52,336 nt of DNA from Clostridiales bacterium (GCA_018366495.1 JAGZHZ010000018.1:1-52336), one strand, 5' to 3'. Counted from the first letter of the stretch, positions 16,979 through 26,304 are shown. Notes: a model not told the origin generated them from the sequence alone. Made by a program: numbers and translations.

Positions 16979-17806
16979 ATGGACGTGATGGAAATTTTGA
17001 AGGCAGTGATTCTTGGCATTGTAGAAGGAATTACAGAATGGCTGCCGATCAGCAGCACGGGACATATGATTCTGGTGGACGAATTTCTGAAAATGAATGT
17101 CACCCCGGAATTTAAGGAAATGTTTCTCGTTGTCATCCAGCTTGGTGCGATTTTGGCCGTTGTGCTCTTGTTTTGGAATAAGATGTGGCCGTTCACCACG
17201 AAACAAAAAGGATGGGTTAAAAAAGATACGTTTTCAATATGGTATAAAGTTTTGGTGGCGTGTATTCCGGCGGCAATTCTGGAACTGGCAGCGGGGGATT
17301 ACATTGAAGCTACATTTTATAATTATTGGGTCGTCTCCCTTGCACTGATTATTTTTGGAATGGCATTTATTCTGATTGAAGACAGAAATAAAAGAAGAAA
17401 ACCGGCAGTTAATTATCTGTCTGAAATTACATACAAAGATGCTTTTATCATTGGTATATTTCAGTTGATCGCCGCAATCTTTCCGGGAACTTCACGTTCC
17501 GGCGCCACGATTTTGGGCGCAATTCTGATCGGAATTGCAAGACCTGCCGCAGCGGAATTTACATTCTTCCTGGCTGTACCGGTTATGTTTGGAGCCAGTC
17601 TGATTAAAGTGCTGAAATTTGGTCTTGCGTTTACGTCGGCAGAGGCAGTCATTCTGCTTACAGGTATGGCAGTAGCTTTTGTAGTTTCTGTCATCGTCAT
17701 CCGTTTTTTGATGGACTATATCAGAAAACATGATTTTAAAGTTTTTGGATGGTATCGGATTATTTTGGGAGTCGTCGTCCTGGGATATTTTCTGTACTTT
17801 GCATAA
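16979..17806 (+). CDS. uppP: Undecaprenyl-diphosphatase UppP/BacA
   Basis: A multi-pass membrane enzyme that removes a phosphate from undecaprenyl pyrophosphate to recycle the wall carrier lipid; extra copies give bacitracin resistance. The 275-residue protein has both signatures of the BacA family: EGITEWLPISSTGH at about residues 16-29 and FPGTSRSGAT in the second half, containing the catalytic Glu, Ser and Arg residues. Eight or so hydrophobic segments are visible. The ATG follows AGAAAGGAAAC. It lies among cell-envelope genes but has its own transcription unit after the preceding terminator. A small GGAGTG/CACTCC hairpin directly after the stop may act as a weak terminator. Confidence 0.96.
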   Translation: MDVMEILKAVILGIVEGITEWLPISSTGHMILVDEFLKMNVTPEFKEMFLVVIQLGAILAVVLLFWNKMWPFTTKQKGWVKKDTFSIWYKVLVACIPAAILELAAGDYIEATFYNYWVVSLALIIFGMAFILIEDRNKRRKPAVNYLSEITYKDAFIIGIFQLIAAIFPGTSRSGATILGAILIGIARPAAAEFTFFLAVPVMFGASLIKVLKFGLAFTSAEAVILLTGMAVAFVVSVIVIRFLMDYIRKHDFKVFGWYRIILGVVVLGYFLYFA

Positions 17807-17903
17807 AGGAGTGCACACTCCTGGCAAATGCGGCGACTTTTTTTGCTTGTATGGTATTCTGGGAAAACAGGAAAAAGAAGTGTTAATATAGAGGAAATTA
17901 ATA

Positions 17904-18968
17904 ATGAGAGAGAGAAATCAGTCGATAGATGCAATCAGATTTTTAGCTGCTATTCTTGTTGTCTGCCTTCATGTAAGTCTGCCAAAGGGACAGATATGGT
18001 CAATGACAATACTGTTTGTAGCACGTTCTGCCGTACCTTTATTTTTTATGATTTCAGGGTACATGTTTGGCGTAAGGCAGAAATGGGATACGCAGATTGA
18101 GCAGTATACAAAGAAGCAGGCATGGAAAATTACAAAAATCGCAATGGCTGCGTATATTTTTTATATTTTAATTGATGTCTGGAGAACAGGTCCGAAGATT
18201 GTCTTCCATATTCTTACAAACTACAAAACAATCATCCGATTCCTGTTTTTTAATAAGACATTTTACGGCGGACATCTGTGGTACCTGTTTGCCTATATGT
18301 GCGTCTTGATTGTCTATTGGATTTTAATCAAAAAAAATAAAGTAAAATGGATGTATTACTGGACTCCGGTCGGACTGATTTTATATTATGTACTTGGAAA
18401 ATATTCCAAACTGATTTTCGGTGAAGTGGTCAGTTTCTGGTATGCCAGAAATTTTCTGATGGTAGGAATCCCATGTTTTGCTATCGGCTATTACTTTGGG
18501 CAGAAAGGAATTAAACCGGCCGTTAAGAAAAAAAACGCAGAGAAAGCAGCATGGCTTGTTTTCATGATTTGGCAGATCGGTCTGATATGGACAGAACGTT
18601 CTTTTTTGAGAGACCATCGTGCTTATGTAGGCAATAACAATTTTATTTTCAATACGTCGATTGCAGTGACGGCGCTCTTATTTGCACTGCGTTTTCCGGG
18701 AAAATCAAAATGGGTGTCCAAGATGGCGACATGGGGAAGAAAATATTCCCTTGTCATTTATATTTTTCATCCGCTTGTCGCAAGATGCATCGGATTTGTC
18801 ATGAAGAGAGTGGATCTCTGGGTAGAACTGACGCAGCAGGAGAAGTATCTCCAGATCTGGAGGGGAATACTTCCAATTTTGTGTATTATCGGCTGTATGA
18901 TGATAAAGATGGTATGGGACTGGATACAAAAGAACATAATAGAGAAGAGAAAACAAACGACATCATAG
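17904..18968 (+). CDS. Acyltransferase 3 family membrane protein
   Basis: A 354-residue integral membrane protein with about ten hydrophobic segments. It opens with the family-typical SIDAIRFLAAILVVCLHVSLP, including the conserved Asp-Ala-Ile-Arg start and a histidine (HVS) near residue 27 corresponding to the presumed catalytic histidine; the FYGGHLWYLFAYMCVL block near the first third is also typical. Members transfer acetyl or other acyl groups to surface sugars, peptidoglycan or antibiotics, so a surface-modifying role is likely but the substrate is unknown. SD GAGGAAA precedes the ATG. A terminator follows at once, so it is probably monocistronic or cotranscribed with uppP, 97 bases upstream. 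Confidence 0.88.
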   Translation: MRERNQSIDAIRFLAAILVVCLHVSLPKGQIWSMTILFVARSAVPLFFMISGYMFGVRQKWDTQIEQYTKKQAWKITKIAMAAYIFYILIDVWRTGPKIVFHILTNYKTIIRFLFFNKTFYGGHLWYLFAYMCVLIVYWILIKKNKVKWMYYWTPVGLILYYVLGKYSKLIFGEVVSFWYARNFLMVGIPCFAIGYYFGQKGIKPAVKKKNAEKAAWLVFMIWQIGLIWTERSFLRDHRAYVGNNNFIFNTSIAVTALLFALRFPGKSKWVSKMATWGRKYSLVIYIFHPLVARCIGFVMKRVDLWVELTQQEKYLQIWRGILPILCIIGCMMIKMVWDWIQKNIIEKRKQTTS

Positions 18969-18975
18969 AAAGATG

Positions 18976-19017
18976 AAAAAACTTGAGAGTACGCTGAAAG
19001 TGCTTTCAAGTTTTTTT
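18976..19017 (+). terminator. Intrinsic terminator after acyltransferase gene
   Basis: ACTTGA and the next six bases (18981-18992) pair with the segment ending TCAAGT at 19011, with two G-T pairs; an A-run precedes and seven Ts follow. Confidence 0.85.
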
Positions 19018-19032
19018 CTTTCAAAAAAGTAC

Positions 19033-19060
19033 TTGACAAAGAAAAATTGTGTGTTATATT
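19033..19060 (+). promoter_or_regulatory. Promoter of clpB
   Basis: TTGACA (19033-19038), 16-base spacer, TATATT (19055-19060), 67 bases before the start codon. I found no CIRCE inverted repeat (TTAGCACTC/GAGTGCTAA) and no CtsR heptad repeat (GGTCAAA) around it, so the usual heat-shock operators of Firmicutes are not evident. Confidence 0.8.
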
Positions 19061-19126
19061 AGTTGTAGAACAAATAAAACAACAGCTTGAGCGGATAAAA
19101 AAGATCTGCTTTATGGAGGTATATTT

Positions 19127-21721
19127 ATGAATATCAATAAATTTACACAGAAATCACTTCAGGCTGTAAATGATTTGGAAAAAACAGCTTATGAATATGG
19201 CAATCAGGAGATTGAACAAGAGCATTTATTATATTGTCTGTTAAATCAGGAAGACAGTCTGATTTTGAAACTGATCGAAAAAATGGAAATTGATAAGGAG
19301 CATTTCTGCCGAAAAGTGCAGGAAGCTGTCAATAAGAGAGTAAAAGTATCAGGAGGACAGGTTTACATCGGACAGTACCTGAATAAAGTATTAGTCAGCG
19401 CTGAGGATGAAGCAAAAGCGATGGGAGACGAATATGTTTCTGTGGAACATCTGTTTTTAGCTCTTCTGCGTTATCCAAATCCTGCCCTGAAAGAAATTTT
19501 TAAAGAGTATGGCATCACAAGAGAGCGTTTCTTGCAGGCGCTTTCTACCGTCAGAGGAAATCAGCGTGTGACAAGCGACAATCCGGAGGCGACATATGAC
19601 AGTCTGAAAAAATATGGTCAGGATCTGGTGGAGAAGGCGAGAAACCAGAAATTAGACCCGGTGATCGGACGAGATTCCGAGATCAGAAATGTGATCCGAA
19701 TTTTGTCGAGAAAGACAAAAAACAATCCTGTTTTAATCGGAGAACCTGGAGTTGGAAAGACGGCGGCAGTGGAAGGATTGGCACAACGTATCGTGCGAGG
19801 GGATGTTCCGGAAGGATTAAAAGACAAGACAATCTTTTCGCTCGATATGGGAGCGCTTGTGGCTGGAGCAAAATACCGCGGCGAGTTTGAAGAGCGTCTA
19901 AAAGCCGTCTTGGAAGAAGTAAAGAAAAGCGAAGGAAAAATCATTCTGTTTATCGATGAACTGCATCTGATTGTCGGTGCTGGAAAAACAGATGGGGCGA
20001 TGGATGCCGGAAATATGTTAAAGCCAATGCTGGCAAGGGGAGAACTGCACTGCATCGGCGCTACAACGCTCGATGAATACCGACAGTATATCGAAAAGGA
20101 TGCAGCGCTGGAAAGACGTTTTCAGCCTGTTCTGGTGGATGAGCCGACAGTGGAAGATACTATTTCGATCCTGCGTGGATTAAAAGAACGGTATGAGGTA
20201 TTCCATGGCGTAAAAATCACGGACAGCGCTCTCGTCGCAGCAGCAACACTGTCAAACCGTTATATCACCGATCGTTTTCTTCCAGACAAGGCGATTGACC
20301 TTGTGGACGAAGCATGTGCGCTGATTAAGACAGAGCTGGATTCCATGCCTTCTGAGCTGGACGAACAGCAGAGAAAGATTATGCAGCTTGAGATTGAGGA
20401 AGCCGCTCTGAAGAAAGAGACAGATAAACTGAGTCAGGAACGGCTGGAGAATCTTCAAAAAGAACTTGCTGAGCTGAGAGCTGAGTTTAACACAAGGAAG
20501 GCACAGTGGATTAACGAAAAAGAAAGCGTTGAAAAACTCCAGACACTGCGTGAAGGAATCGAAAATATCAACAAGGAGATTGAAAAAGCAAAGAGAGCTT
20601 ATGATCTGAACCGTGCCGCTGAACTACAGTATGGAGAACTTCCTAAGATGCAGCAGCAGCTTGAGATTGAAGAAGAGAAAGTGAAAAACAAAGATTTAAG
20701 CCTTGTCCATGAGAGTGTGACGGAGGATGAAATCGCGCGGATCATCTCAAGATGGACCGGAATCCCAGTGGCAAAACTGACACAGGGAGAGAAGAGCAAG
20801 ATTCTGAGTCTGGGAGAAGAACTGCATAAAAGAGTGATTGGACAGGACGACGGCGTGGCGAGAGTGACGGATGCGATCCTTCGATCAAAAGCGGGAATCA
20901 AAGACCCTACAAAACCGATCGGTTCCTTCCTGTTTCTGGGACCTACCGGTGTCGGAAAGACGGAACTGGCAAAGGCTCTGGCAGAAAATTTATTTGATGA
21001 CGAGAAAAACATGGTTCGTATTGATATGAGTGAATATATGGAGAAGCACTCTGTGTCCAGACTGATCGGAGCGCCTCCGGGATATGTAGGATACGAAGAG
21101 GGCGGACAGCTGACCGAGGCAGTCAGAAGAAAACCATATTCCGTTGTTCTGTTTGATGAAGTGGAGAAAGCGCATCCGGACGTATTCAATGTTTTGCTTC
21201 AGGTTCTGGATGACGGTCGTGTCACAGACTCACAAGGCAGAACGGTAGATTTTAAAAATACGATTTTAATCATGACTTCCAATATCGGTTCTTCCTATCT
21301 GCTGGATGGAATTGCAGAAGATGGAACGATCAAGGCGGAGGCAGAACAGATGGTGATGAGTGATCTGCGAAGCCATTTCCGACCAGAGTTTTTGAATCGT
21401 CTCGATGAGATTATCATGTTTAAACCTCTGACAAAAGAAAATATCGGGGCAATCGTAGATCTGATGACGAGCGATCTGAACAGACGGCTGGAAGACCAGA
21501 AAATTTATCTGGAGTTGACGGACGGGGCAAAAGACTATATCATAGAAGAAGGATATGACCCGATCTATGGTGCAAGACCTCTGAAGAGATTTCTGCAGAA
21601 ACATGTAGAGACATTGGCTGCGAAGATGATTCTTTCAGGAGATGTCGAGACAGAGGATACGATTGTGATTGACACAGTAAACGGACAGCTTGCAGCACGG
21701 GTAAAAAAACATCAGGAGTGA
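19127..21721 (+). CDS. clpB: ATP-dependent disaggregase ClpB
   Basis: ClpB pulls proteins out of aggregates with the DnaK system. The 864-residue protein has the full layout: N-terminal Clp repeat domain (1-145), AAA+ domain 1 with Walker A GEPGVGKT at about 205 and IILFIDELHLIVGAG, a long coiled-coil middle domain (about 400-525) that marks ClpB rather than ClpC/ClpA, and AAA+ domain 2 with GPTGVGKT at about 605, followed by VLFDEVEKAHPDVFN. Walker B motifs and sensor-2 GARPLKR are intact. The SD is TGGAGGT. The next small gene begins 8 bases after the stop and is probably cotranscribed. Confidence 0.97.
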   Translation: MNINKFTQKSLQAVNDLEKTAYEYGNQEIEQEHLLYCLLNQEDSLILKLIEKMEIDKEHFCRKVQEAVNKRVKVSGGQVYIGQYLNKVLVSAEDEAKAMGDEYVSVEHLFLALLRYPNPALKEIFKEYGITRERFLQALSTVRGNQRVTSDNPEATYDSLKKYGQDLVEKARNQKLDPVIGRDSEIRNVIRILSRKTKNNPVLIGEPGVGKTAAVEGLAQRIVRGDVPEGLKDKTIFSLDMGALVAGAKYRGEFEERLKAVLEEVKKSEGKIILFIDELHLIVGAGKTDGAMDAGNMLKPMLARGELHCIGATTLDEYRQYIEKDAALERRFQPVLVDEPTVEDTISILRGLKERYEVFHGVKITDSALVAAATLSNRYITDRFLPDKAIDLVDEACALIKTELDSMPSELDEQQRKIMQLEIEEAALKKETDKLSQERLENLQKELAELRAEFNTRKAQWINEKESVEKLQTLREGIENINKEIEKAKRAYDLNRAAELQYGELPKMQQQLEIEEEKVKNKDLSLVHESVTEDEIARIISRWTGIPVAKLTQGEKSKILSLGEELHKRVIGQDDGVARVTDAILRSKAGIKDPTKPIGSFLFLGPTGVGKTELAKALAENLFDDEKNMVRIDMSEYMEKHSVSRLIGAPPGYVGYEEGGQLTEAVRRKPYSVVLFDEVEKAHPDVFNVLLQVLDDGRVTDSQGRTVDFKNTILIMTSNIGSSYLLDGIAEDGTIKAEAEQMVMSDLRSHFRPEFLNRLDEIIMFKPLTKENIGAIVDLMTSDLNRRLEDQKIYLELTDGAKDYIIEEGYDPIYGARPLKRFLQKHVETLAAKMILSGDVETEDTIVIDTVNGQLAARVKKHQE

Positions 21722-21729
21722 AAAACAAA

Positions 21730-21903
21730 ATGATACCAAAAGATCCGATTATGCTGTTAAGCTATGTCAATACCATGCTCAGAGATAAATACAGTTCTGT
21801 CACAGATCTGTGCAGAGCGTGCGGTGTGGAAGAAGATGAAATCTGCGAGAAATTAAAAACCGTTGACTACGAATATGACGAGTCTTCGAATCAGTTTATC
21901 TGA
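21730..21903 (+). CDS. DUF4250 small protein
   Basis: A 57-residue protein opening MIPKDPIMLLSYVNTMLRD, which matches the DUF4250 family of short Firmicutes proteins of unknown role. It is predicted soluble and helical, with two cysteines (LCRACGV) and an acidic end. The ATG at 21730 is chosen: the AGGAG at the very end of clpB lies 11 bases ahead, whereas an in-frame GTG overlapping the clpB stop (21718) has no SD. Its tight placement behind clpB suggests translation from the same mRNA; whether it works with ClpB is unknown. A separate promoter starts 21 bases after its stop. Confidence 0.85.
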   Translation: MIPKDPIMLLSYVNTMLRDKYSSVTDLCRACGVEEDEICEKLKTVDYEYDESSNQFI

Positions 21904-21923
21904 TGCCTTTGATGAATGGAAAT

Positions 21924-21952
21924 TTGACTATCCCATGAAAATCATGTATAAT
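21924..21952 (+). promoter_or_regulatory. Promoter of membrane protein gene 21982
   Basis: TTGACT (21924-21929), exactly 17 bases, TATAAT (21947-21952), 30 bases before the ATG. A near-consensus sigma-A promoter. Confidence 0.85.
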
Positions 21953-21981
21953 AAAAAAATCATGAAAAAGGGGAAAAGGGC

Positions 21982-22440
21982 ATGAGTGAAGAAAAACGGA
22001 GGAAGATTCAAAATTTCATCTCAGTGATTTCTTTGATTTTAGTAGGAGTTATTGCACTGTTTCTGCTTATAGCTTCCAGAAATCAGAAACTGACCGGGAC
22101 GGTTTTTAATGTGATTATCATAGCATTCTTAGTTTTTTACTGGATTCTGCTTGATATCGTGGAGCCGATTCTTCTGAAACAGTTTGAAAATTTTACAAAA
22201 GAGCGAAAGACAGCATATGTGAAATATATTGTGACAGATGCTGTCGGATATGCAGGTATTGCGATGTTTATCTGTCTGCTGGGAAATTCTTCTTCCAACA
22301 AAGGATTGATCGGAGCAGTGATCTATGTTATATGTATCTGCTTAAAGAGAAAATTTAAGGAAGAGTTTTTAGGTGTGCCGTCTTCACAGGAGAAAATGGA
22401 AGACCGTACAGAAACAGAAGAAAAAAATAAGAAAGAATAG
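21982..22440 (+). CDS. Uncharacterised four-helix membrane protein
   Basis: A 152-residue protein with four hydrophobic segments at about 13-32, 40-57, 80-101 and 108-121, then a charged, Glu/Lys-rich tail of about 30 residues that should lie in the cytoplasm. I do not recognise the family. It has its own strong promoter and terminator, an AAAGGGGAAAAGG ribosome binding site, and no functional link to its neighbours clpB and a polysaccharide deacetylase is apparent from the sequence. Confidence 0.8.
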   Translation: MSEEKRRKIQNFISVISLILVGVIALFLLIASRNQKLTGTVFNVIIIAFLVFYWILLDIVEPILLKQFENFTKERKTAYVKYIVTDAVGYAGIAMFICLLGNSSSNKGLIGAVIYVICICLKRKFKEEFLGVPSSQEKMEDRTETEEKNKKE

Positions 22441-22441
22441 C

Positions 22442-22490
22442 AAAAAAGCAGTCACAGCCGAAAAAAACGGCATGGGGACTGCTTTTTTTT
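22442..22490 (+). terminator. Intrinsic terminator
   Basis: AAAAAGCAGTC (22443-22453) pairs with GACTGCTTTTT (22477-22487), with an inner GCCG/CGGC stem; eight Ts end the element. Confidence 0.9.
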
Positions 22491-22575
22491 CATATACATT
22501 TCAGTGAAAGAATGATTTTCGCCTTTTTGGGGCATCAGACCAGTTTCGTCTGCGAAAAGCGAAAGGATTTTGCGT

Positions 22576-23280
22576 ATGAAAAATAGAAAGATCTGCAGAA
22601 GTCTGACTGTAGTCAACAGTTTTTTATTTCTGGCAATTTTGGGGATTCATGCCGTGGGAATGAGGGAAAACAGAGAATGGGAGGCAGTATCCCAGAAAAC
22701 AGAGGGCAGAAAAGAGGACGGGATAAAGCCGAAAATCGCACTGACTTTTGATGACGGTCCCCATCCGCTCTATACCCCACTGCTATTGGAAGGACTGCGA
22801 GAGCGGGGAGTGAAGGCATCGTTTTTTCTGATTGGAAAAAATATTGAAGGAAACGAGGAGATTGTAAAACAGATGGCAGAACAGGGACATATCGTAGGAA
22901 ACCATACTTATAATCATGTAAAAGTAAATGATCTGCCTCCTCAGCAGGCGTGTGAGGAGATGAAAAAGACAAGTGATCTGGTGAAAGAAATCACGGGGGA
23001 GACGACGTGTTATATTCGCCCTCCGTTTGGCGAGTGGGATGAAAAATTAGACTGCGGCATTGACATGATTTCCGTGATGTGGACGGTTGATCCGCTCGAC
23101 TGGACAACACAAAATGTTTCACAGGTGGTAAATAAGGTGGTGACGGAAGCAGAAGAAGATGATATTATTTTATTGCATGACTGTTATGCGTCTTCCGTAG
23201 AGGCTGCTTTTCAGATTATTGACCAGCTTCAGGCAGAAGGATTTGAATTTGTGACAGTAGATGAATTGATTTTGGAGTAG
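22576..23280 (+). CDS. Polysaccharide deacetylase (NodB domain)
   Basis: A 234-residue protein with an N-terminal signal or anchor (hydrophobic at about 10-28) and a NodB-type carbohydrate esterase 4 domain. Motif 1 TFDDGP is at 57-62 (Asp59 base, Asp60 metal), motif 2 HTYNH at 110-114 supplies the two metal histidines, motif 3 is RPPFGEWD, and a late LLHD contributes the acid histidine. It should deacetylate peptidoglycan or another N-acetylated glycan outside the cell; similarity to PdaA-like enzymes is plausible but not certain. The ATG at 22576, 8 bases after GAAAGGA, is preferred to a TTG two codons upstream. rarA follows after 25 bases. Confidence 0.92.
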   Translation: MKNRKICRSLTVVNSFLFLAILGIHAVGMRENREWEAVSQKTEGRKEDGIKPKIALTFDDGPHPLYTPLLLEGLRERGVKASFFLIGKNIEGNEEIVKQMAEQGHIVGNHTYNHVKVNDLPPQQACEEMKKTSDLVKEITGETTCYIRPPFGEWDEKLDCGIDMISVMWTVDPLDWTTQNVSQVVNKVVTEAEEDDIILLHDCYASSVEAAFQIIDQLQAEGFEFVTVDELILE

Positions 23281-23305
23281 ATATTTTTGGAAGAAGAGGA
23301 TAGAA

Positions 23306-24622
23306 ATGGATTTATTTGAATACGCAAGAAGTAAAAATATGGAGACAGAAGCGCCTCTGGCTTCTCGTCTCCGTCCGAGAACACTGGAAGAAGTAGTAGG
23401 ACAGGAGCATATCATAGGAAAAGGGAAACTGCTTTACCGTGCAATTAAAGCAGATAAGCTCAGCTCTGTTATCTTTTACGGTCCTCCGGGCACAGGTAAG
23501 ACAACGCTTGCCAGAGTTATTGCGAACACGACAAGCGCAGAATTTGTGCAGATCAATGCGACCGTTGCCGGAAAGAAAGATATGGAAGAAGTCATCGCAA
23601 AAGCGAAAGAAAACAGGGGGATGTATGGAAAAAAGACAATTTTGTTTGTAGATGAGATCCATCGGTTTAACAAAGGACAGCAGGATTATCTGCTGCCGTT
23701 TGTGGAGGATGCGACAGTTACTCTGATTGGAGCCACGACAGAAAATCCTTATTTTGAGGTGAACAGCGCTCTGATTTCCAGATCTGTAATTTTTGAACTG
23801 AAACCTTTGGAAAAAGAAGAGGTAAAGAAACTGATTCACAGGGCAGTATATGACAGGGAGCGCGGCATGGGGGCATACTGCGCAGAAATTTTGCCGGAGA
23901 CGGAAGAAATTCTTGCCGATCTTTCCGGAGGGGATGCACGCATCGCTTTGAATGCGGTAGAATTAGGCGTGCTGACAACAGAGAGAAATGAGGACGGAAA
24001 AATCTATCTGACGACAGATGTGATCTCAGAATGTATCCAGAAACGTGTCGTAAGCTATGATAAAAATGGAGATAATCATTATGACATTATCTCAGCGTTC
24101 ATTAAAAGTATGCGCGGATCTGATCCGGATGCCGCCGTCTACTATCTGGCAAAGATGCTGTATGCAGGGGAAAGCATCGAATTTATCGCCAGAAGAATTT
24201 TGATTTGCGCTTCGGAGGATGTGGGAAATGCAGATCCGATGGCGCTTCAGGTGGCAGTGGCAGCGGCGTCAGCAGTGGAACGAGTGGGAATGCCGGAAGC
24301 ACAGCTGATTTTGTCTCAGGCAGTTTTGTATATTGCGACTGCGCCGAAAAGTAATTCTGCCACAAATGCAGTTTATGAAGCAATGAAATCCGTCAAAGAG
24401 AAGAAGACAACTGTTCCGTCGCATCTGAGAGACTATCACTACAGTGGGGCGAAAAGTCTGGGACGAGGAATCGGATATGAATATGCCCATGAATTTCCAA
24501 AACATTTTTCAAAGCAGCGGTATCTGCCGGAAGAGCTGGGAGAGCAGAAGTTTTATAAGCCGTCTGAGAACGGCTATGAGAGACAGATTAAAAAATATCT
24601 GGACTGGATTCACGAAGAATAA
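23306..24622 (+). CDS. rarA: Replication-associated recombination protein RarA (MgsA)
   Basis: RarA/MgsA is a clamp-loader-like AAA+ ATPase that acts at stalled replication forks. The 438 residues show RLRPRTLEEVVGQEHIIG near 21-38, Walker A GPPGTGKTTLAR at 59-70, Walker B ILFVDEIHRFNKGQQD, sensor 1 IGATTENPYFEVN, and the tetramerisation region near the C-terminus with PKSNSATNAVYEAM and VPSHLRDYHY. All are intact. It starts 25 bases after the deacetylase gene (SD AAGAGGA) and ends directly in a terminator stem. Confidence 0.96.
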   Translation: MDLFEYARSKNMETEAPLASRLRPRTLEEVVGQEHIIGKGKLLYRAIKADKLSSVIFYGPPGTGKTTLARVIANTTSAEFVQINATVAGKKDMEEVIAKAKENRGMYGKKTILFVDEIHRFNKGQQDYLLPFVEDATVTLIGATTENPYFEVNSALISRSVIFELKPLEKEEVKKLIHRAVYDRERGMGAYCAEILPETEEILADLSGGDARIALNAVELGVLTTERNEDGKIYLTTDVISECIQKRVVSYDKNGDNHYDIISAFIKSMRGSDPDAAVYYLAKMLYAGESIEFIARRILICASEDVGNADPMALQVAVAAASAVERVGMPEAQLILSQAVLYIATAPKSNSATNAVYEAMKSVKEKKTTVPSHLRDYHYSGAKSLGRGIGYEYAHEFPKHFSKQRYLPEELGEQKFYKPSENGYERQIKKYLDWIHEE

Positions 24623-24668
24623 AAAAAGAGCAGGGACAATCATTTTTTGTATTGTCTCTGCTCTTTTT
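24623..24668 (+). terminator. Intrinsic terminator after rarA
   Basis: AAAAAGAGCAG plus GACAAT on the left pairs with ATTGTC plus CTGCTCTTTTT on the right, with a single bulge. The A-run beside the stop codon makes it symmetrical, so it may also serve the convergent DUF4364 gene. Confidence 0.9.
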
Positions 24669-24723
24669 AAAATATAAACTACGAAATACGAATTACTGAA
24701 AGTCAACTTTAAAATGATAGAAA

Positions 24724-25236
24724 TCACATCAACTCTTTCATCAGATTCGCATAAATTTCCTGACATCGTTCCTTCCAGTTGGCGCACATGGAGGAAGCCT
24801 GTTCCTTGTCAGGGACAGTGAGCGTCAGCTCAATCAGACTGGAATTGCGTTCCGTTACTTTACACTGTACGGCATAGTCGCCGTTTGTTGTCCTGTAAAA
24901 ATCAGATGTCACAGAGACTTCATCGCGCAGCTCCAGACGATGCTTTTTCAAATAGTCATCAATATCTTTCTGAATGGACTTTGAGATCATATGTTCAAAG
25001 TAACCAAGCGTTTCTTTTCCAGCATCTGTGATATAGTAGTATGAACTGTTTCGGATCGTCTCAGAACGGATCAGGCTGGATTCAATCAGCTCTGAAAATG
25101 TCTGCTGAAGAGTAAAATAAGTGGTATATCCGGCATCCAGCACGAAATTGGAAATTTGAGAATTCGTGAGAGGAAAATTCACTCTTGTCAGCATATATAG
25201 TACAATGAGTTTGTACAGAGTTAGTGGTTCTGACAT
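24724..25236 (-). CDS. DUF4364 protein, winged-helix type
   Basis: A 170-residue protein matching the DUF4364 family of Clostridia. The first 80 residues read like a winged helix-turn-helix (ILYMLTRVNFPLTNSQISNF, then TYFTLQQTFSELIESSLI and a YYYITDAGKETL wing), and the C-terminal half looks like an alpha/beta domain. A transcription-factor role is likely but unproven; no target is known. I use the ATG at 25236 because AAAGGAGG precedes it; a longer reading frame starting within the upstream gene (25311) would bury that SD. It follows the radical SAM gene by 13 bases on the same strand. Confidence 0.88.
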   Translation of the reverse strand: MSEPLTLYKLIVLYMLTRVNFPLTNSQISNFVLDAGYTTYFTLQQTFSELIESSLIRSETIRNSSYYYITDAGKETLGYFEHMISKSIQKDIDDYLKKHRLELRDEVSVTSDFYRTTNGDYAVQCKVTERNSSLIELTLTVPDKEQASSMCANWKERCQEIYANLMKELM

Positions 25237-25249
25237 AAAAATGCCTCCT

Positions 25250-26206
25250 TTATTTTGAAAAATTGCGTCCCTGCCAGGTATGACGATTTTTAAGCTCCTG
25301 GTGGATTGCATTTAGAACAGAACGTTTTTTTGTACTCCAGAGCGGAGCAATCAAAAGGTCTTTCGGTCCGTCTCCTGTCAGACGGTGAACTGTGATATCA
25401 GGGGAGAGCAGTTCCAGACAGTCTGCGATCAGAGAGACGTACTCTTCCATTTCAAGCACATGAAACGGATGCGTCTCATAATAATCAGCCAGATCCGTTT
25501 GCTTTAAAATATGAAGAAGCTGAAGCTTGATCCCCTGAATCGGCTGATGGTTCAGATAAGAGATCGTCTCGAGCATCTCTTTTTTTGTCTCGCCAGGAAG
25601 GCCTAAGATTACATGGACAATAACCGTAAGACGGCGAAGATGAAGATTGTGTACAGCTGTCTCAAAACAGGAAAGGGGATATCCTCTCCGGATAAACGAT
25701 GCCGTTTTCTCATGGATTGTCTGGAGTCCAAGCTCTACCCAGACCGGCTTTTGATGATTTAATTCTTCTAAAAGATCGAGAATCTCTTCTGAAAGACAAT
25801 CAGGACGAGTGGCGATGGACAAAGCAGCAATTTCAGGGCGGCTGATCGCCTCTGTAAAAATTTTGCGCAGATAAGAAGGCTCTCCATATGTGTTTGTGTA
25901 AGCTTGAAAATAAGCGATGTATTTTTTAACAGGTCGTTTTGTGAGAAGAAGACGTTCTTCAAAGTCAATCTGTTCTGATATAGAAAGAGAAGCACTTGCG
26001 GCAAAATCGCCTGATCCGCCCTGACTGCAGAAAATACAGCCTCTTGTTCCGACTTTTCCATCTCGGTTTGGGCAAGTCATTCCGCCGTTGAGTGCAAGCT
26101 TATACACTTTCTCGCCAAACTGTTTTTTTAACTCGTAGTCGAGTGAATGATACGGCTTTTCACCCCAGCGCATAGGAATATTTGATTTGATCTTATTTGT
26201 TGTCAT
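25250..26206 (-). CDS. TIGR01212-type radical SAM protein (YhcC/YtqA-like)
   Basis: A 318-residue radical SAM enzyme. The N-terminal block YKLALNGGMTCPNRDGKVG and the cysteines at 45, 57 and 60 (Cx11CxxC, with CIFC) are the hallmark of the TIGR01212/YhcC subfamily, whose unusual spacing departs from the common CxxxCxxC. Later blocks include WVELGLQTIHEKT and LHILKQTDLADYY. Related proteins are implicated in tRNA or metabolite modification, but the substrate is not settled. The ATG at 26206 has AAAGGTGA ahead of it; an in-frame GTG four codons upstream is less likely. It heads a two-gene - strand operon with DUF4364. Confidence 0.92.
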   Translation of the reverse strand: MTTNKIKSNIPMRWGEKPYHSLDYELKKQFGEKVYKLALNGGMTCPNRDGKVGTRGCIFCSQGGSGDFAASASLSISEQIDFEERLLLTKRPVKKYIAYFQAYTNTYGEPSYLRKIFTEAISRPEIAALSIATRPDCLSEEILDLLEELNHQKPVWVELGLQTIHEKTASFIRRGYPLSCFETAVHNLHLRRLTVIVHVILGLPGETKKEMLETISYLNHQPIQGIKLQLLHILKQTDLADYYETHPFHVLEMEEYVSLIADCLELLSPDITVHRLTGDGPKDLLIAPLWSTKKRSVLNAIHQELKNRHTWQGRNFSK

Positions 26207-26245
26207 GGCTGATGTCACCTTTTTTGCTATAAATTATTTAAAGTC

Positions 26246-26274
26246 ATCATATCATCTCCTGTCTTTCAATTCAA
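26246..26274 (-). promoter_or_regulatory. Promoter of the radical SAM-DUF4364 operon
   Basis: Reading the - strand: TTGAAT (26269-26274), 17-base spacer, TATGAT (26246-26251), 39 bases before the start codon. Confidence 0.7.
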
Positions 26275-26304
26275 GAACCATTTTGGCAGGCATCTTAAAA
26301 ATGA

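Noticed and set aside
19018..19126. CIRCE or CtsR operator at clpB
   Set aside because: Neither the CIRCE inverted repeat nor a GGTCAAA heptad repeat could be found on either strand.
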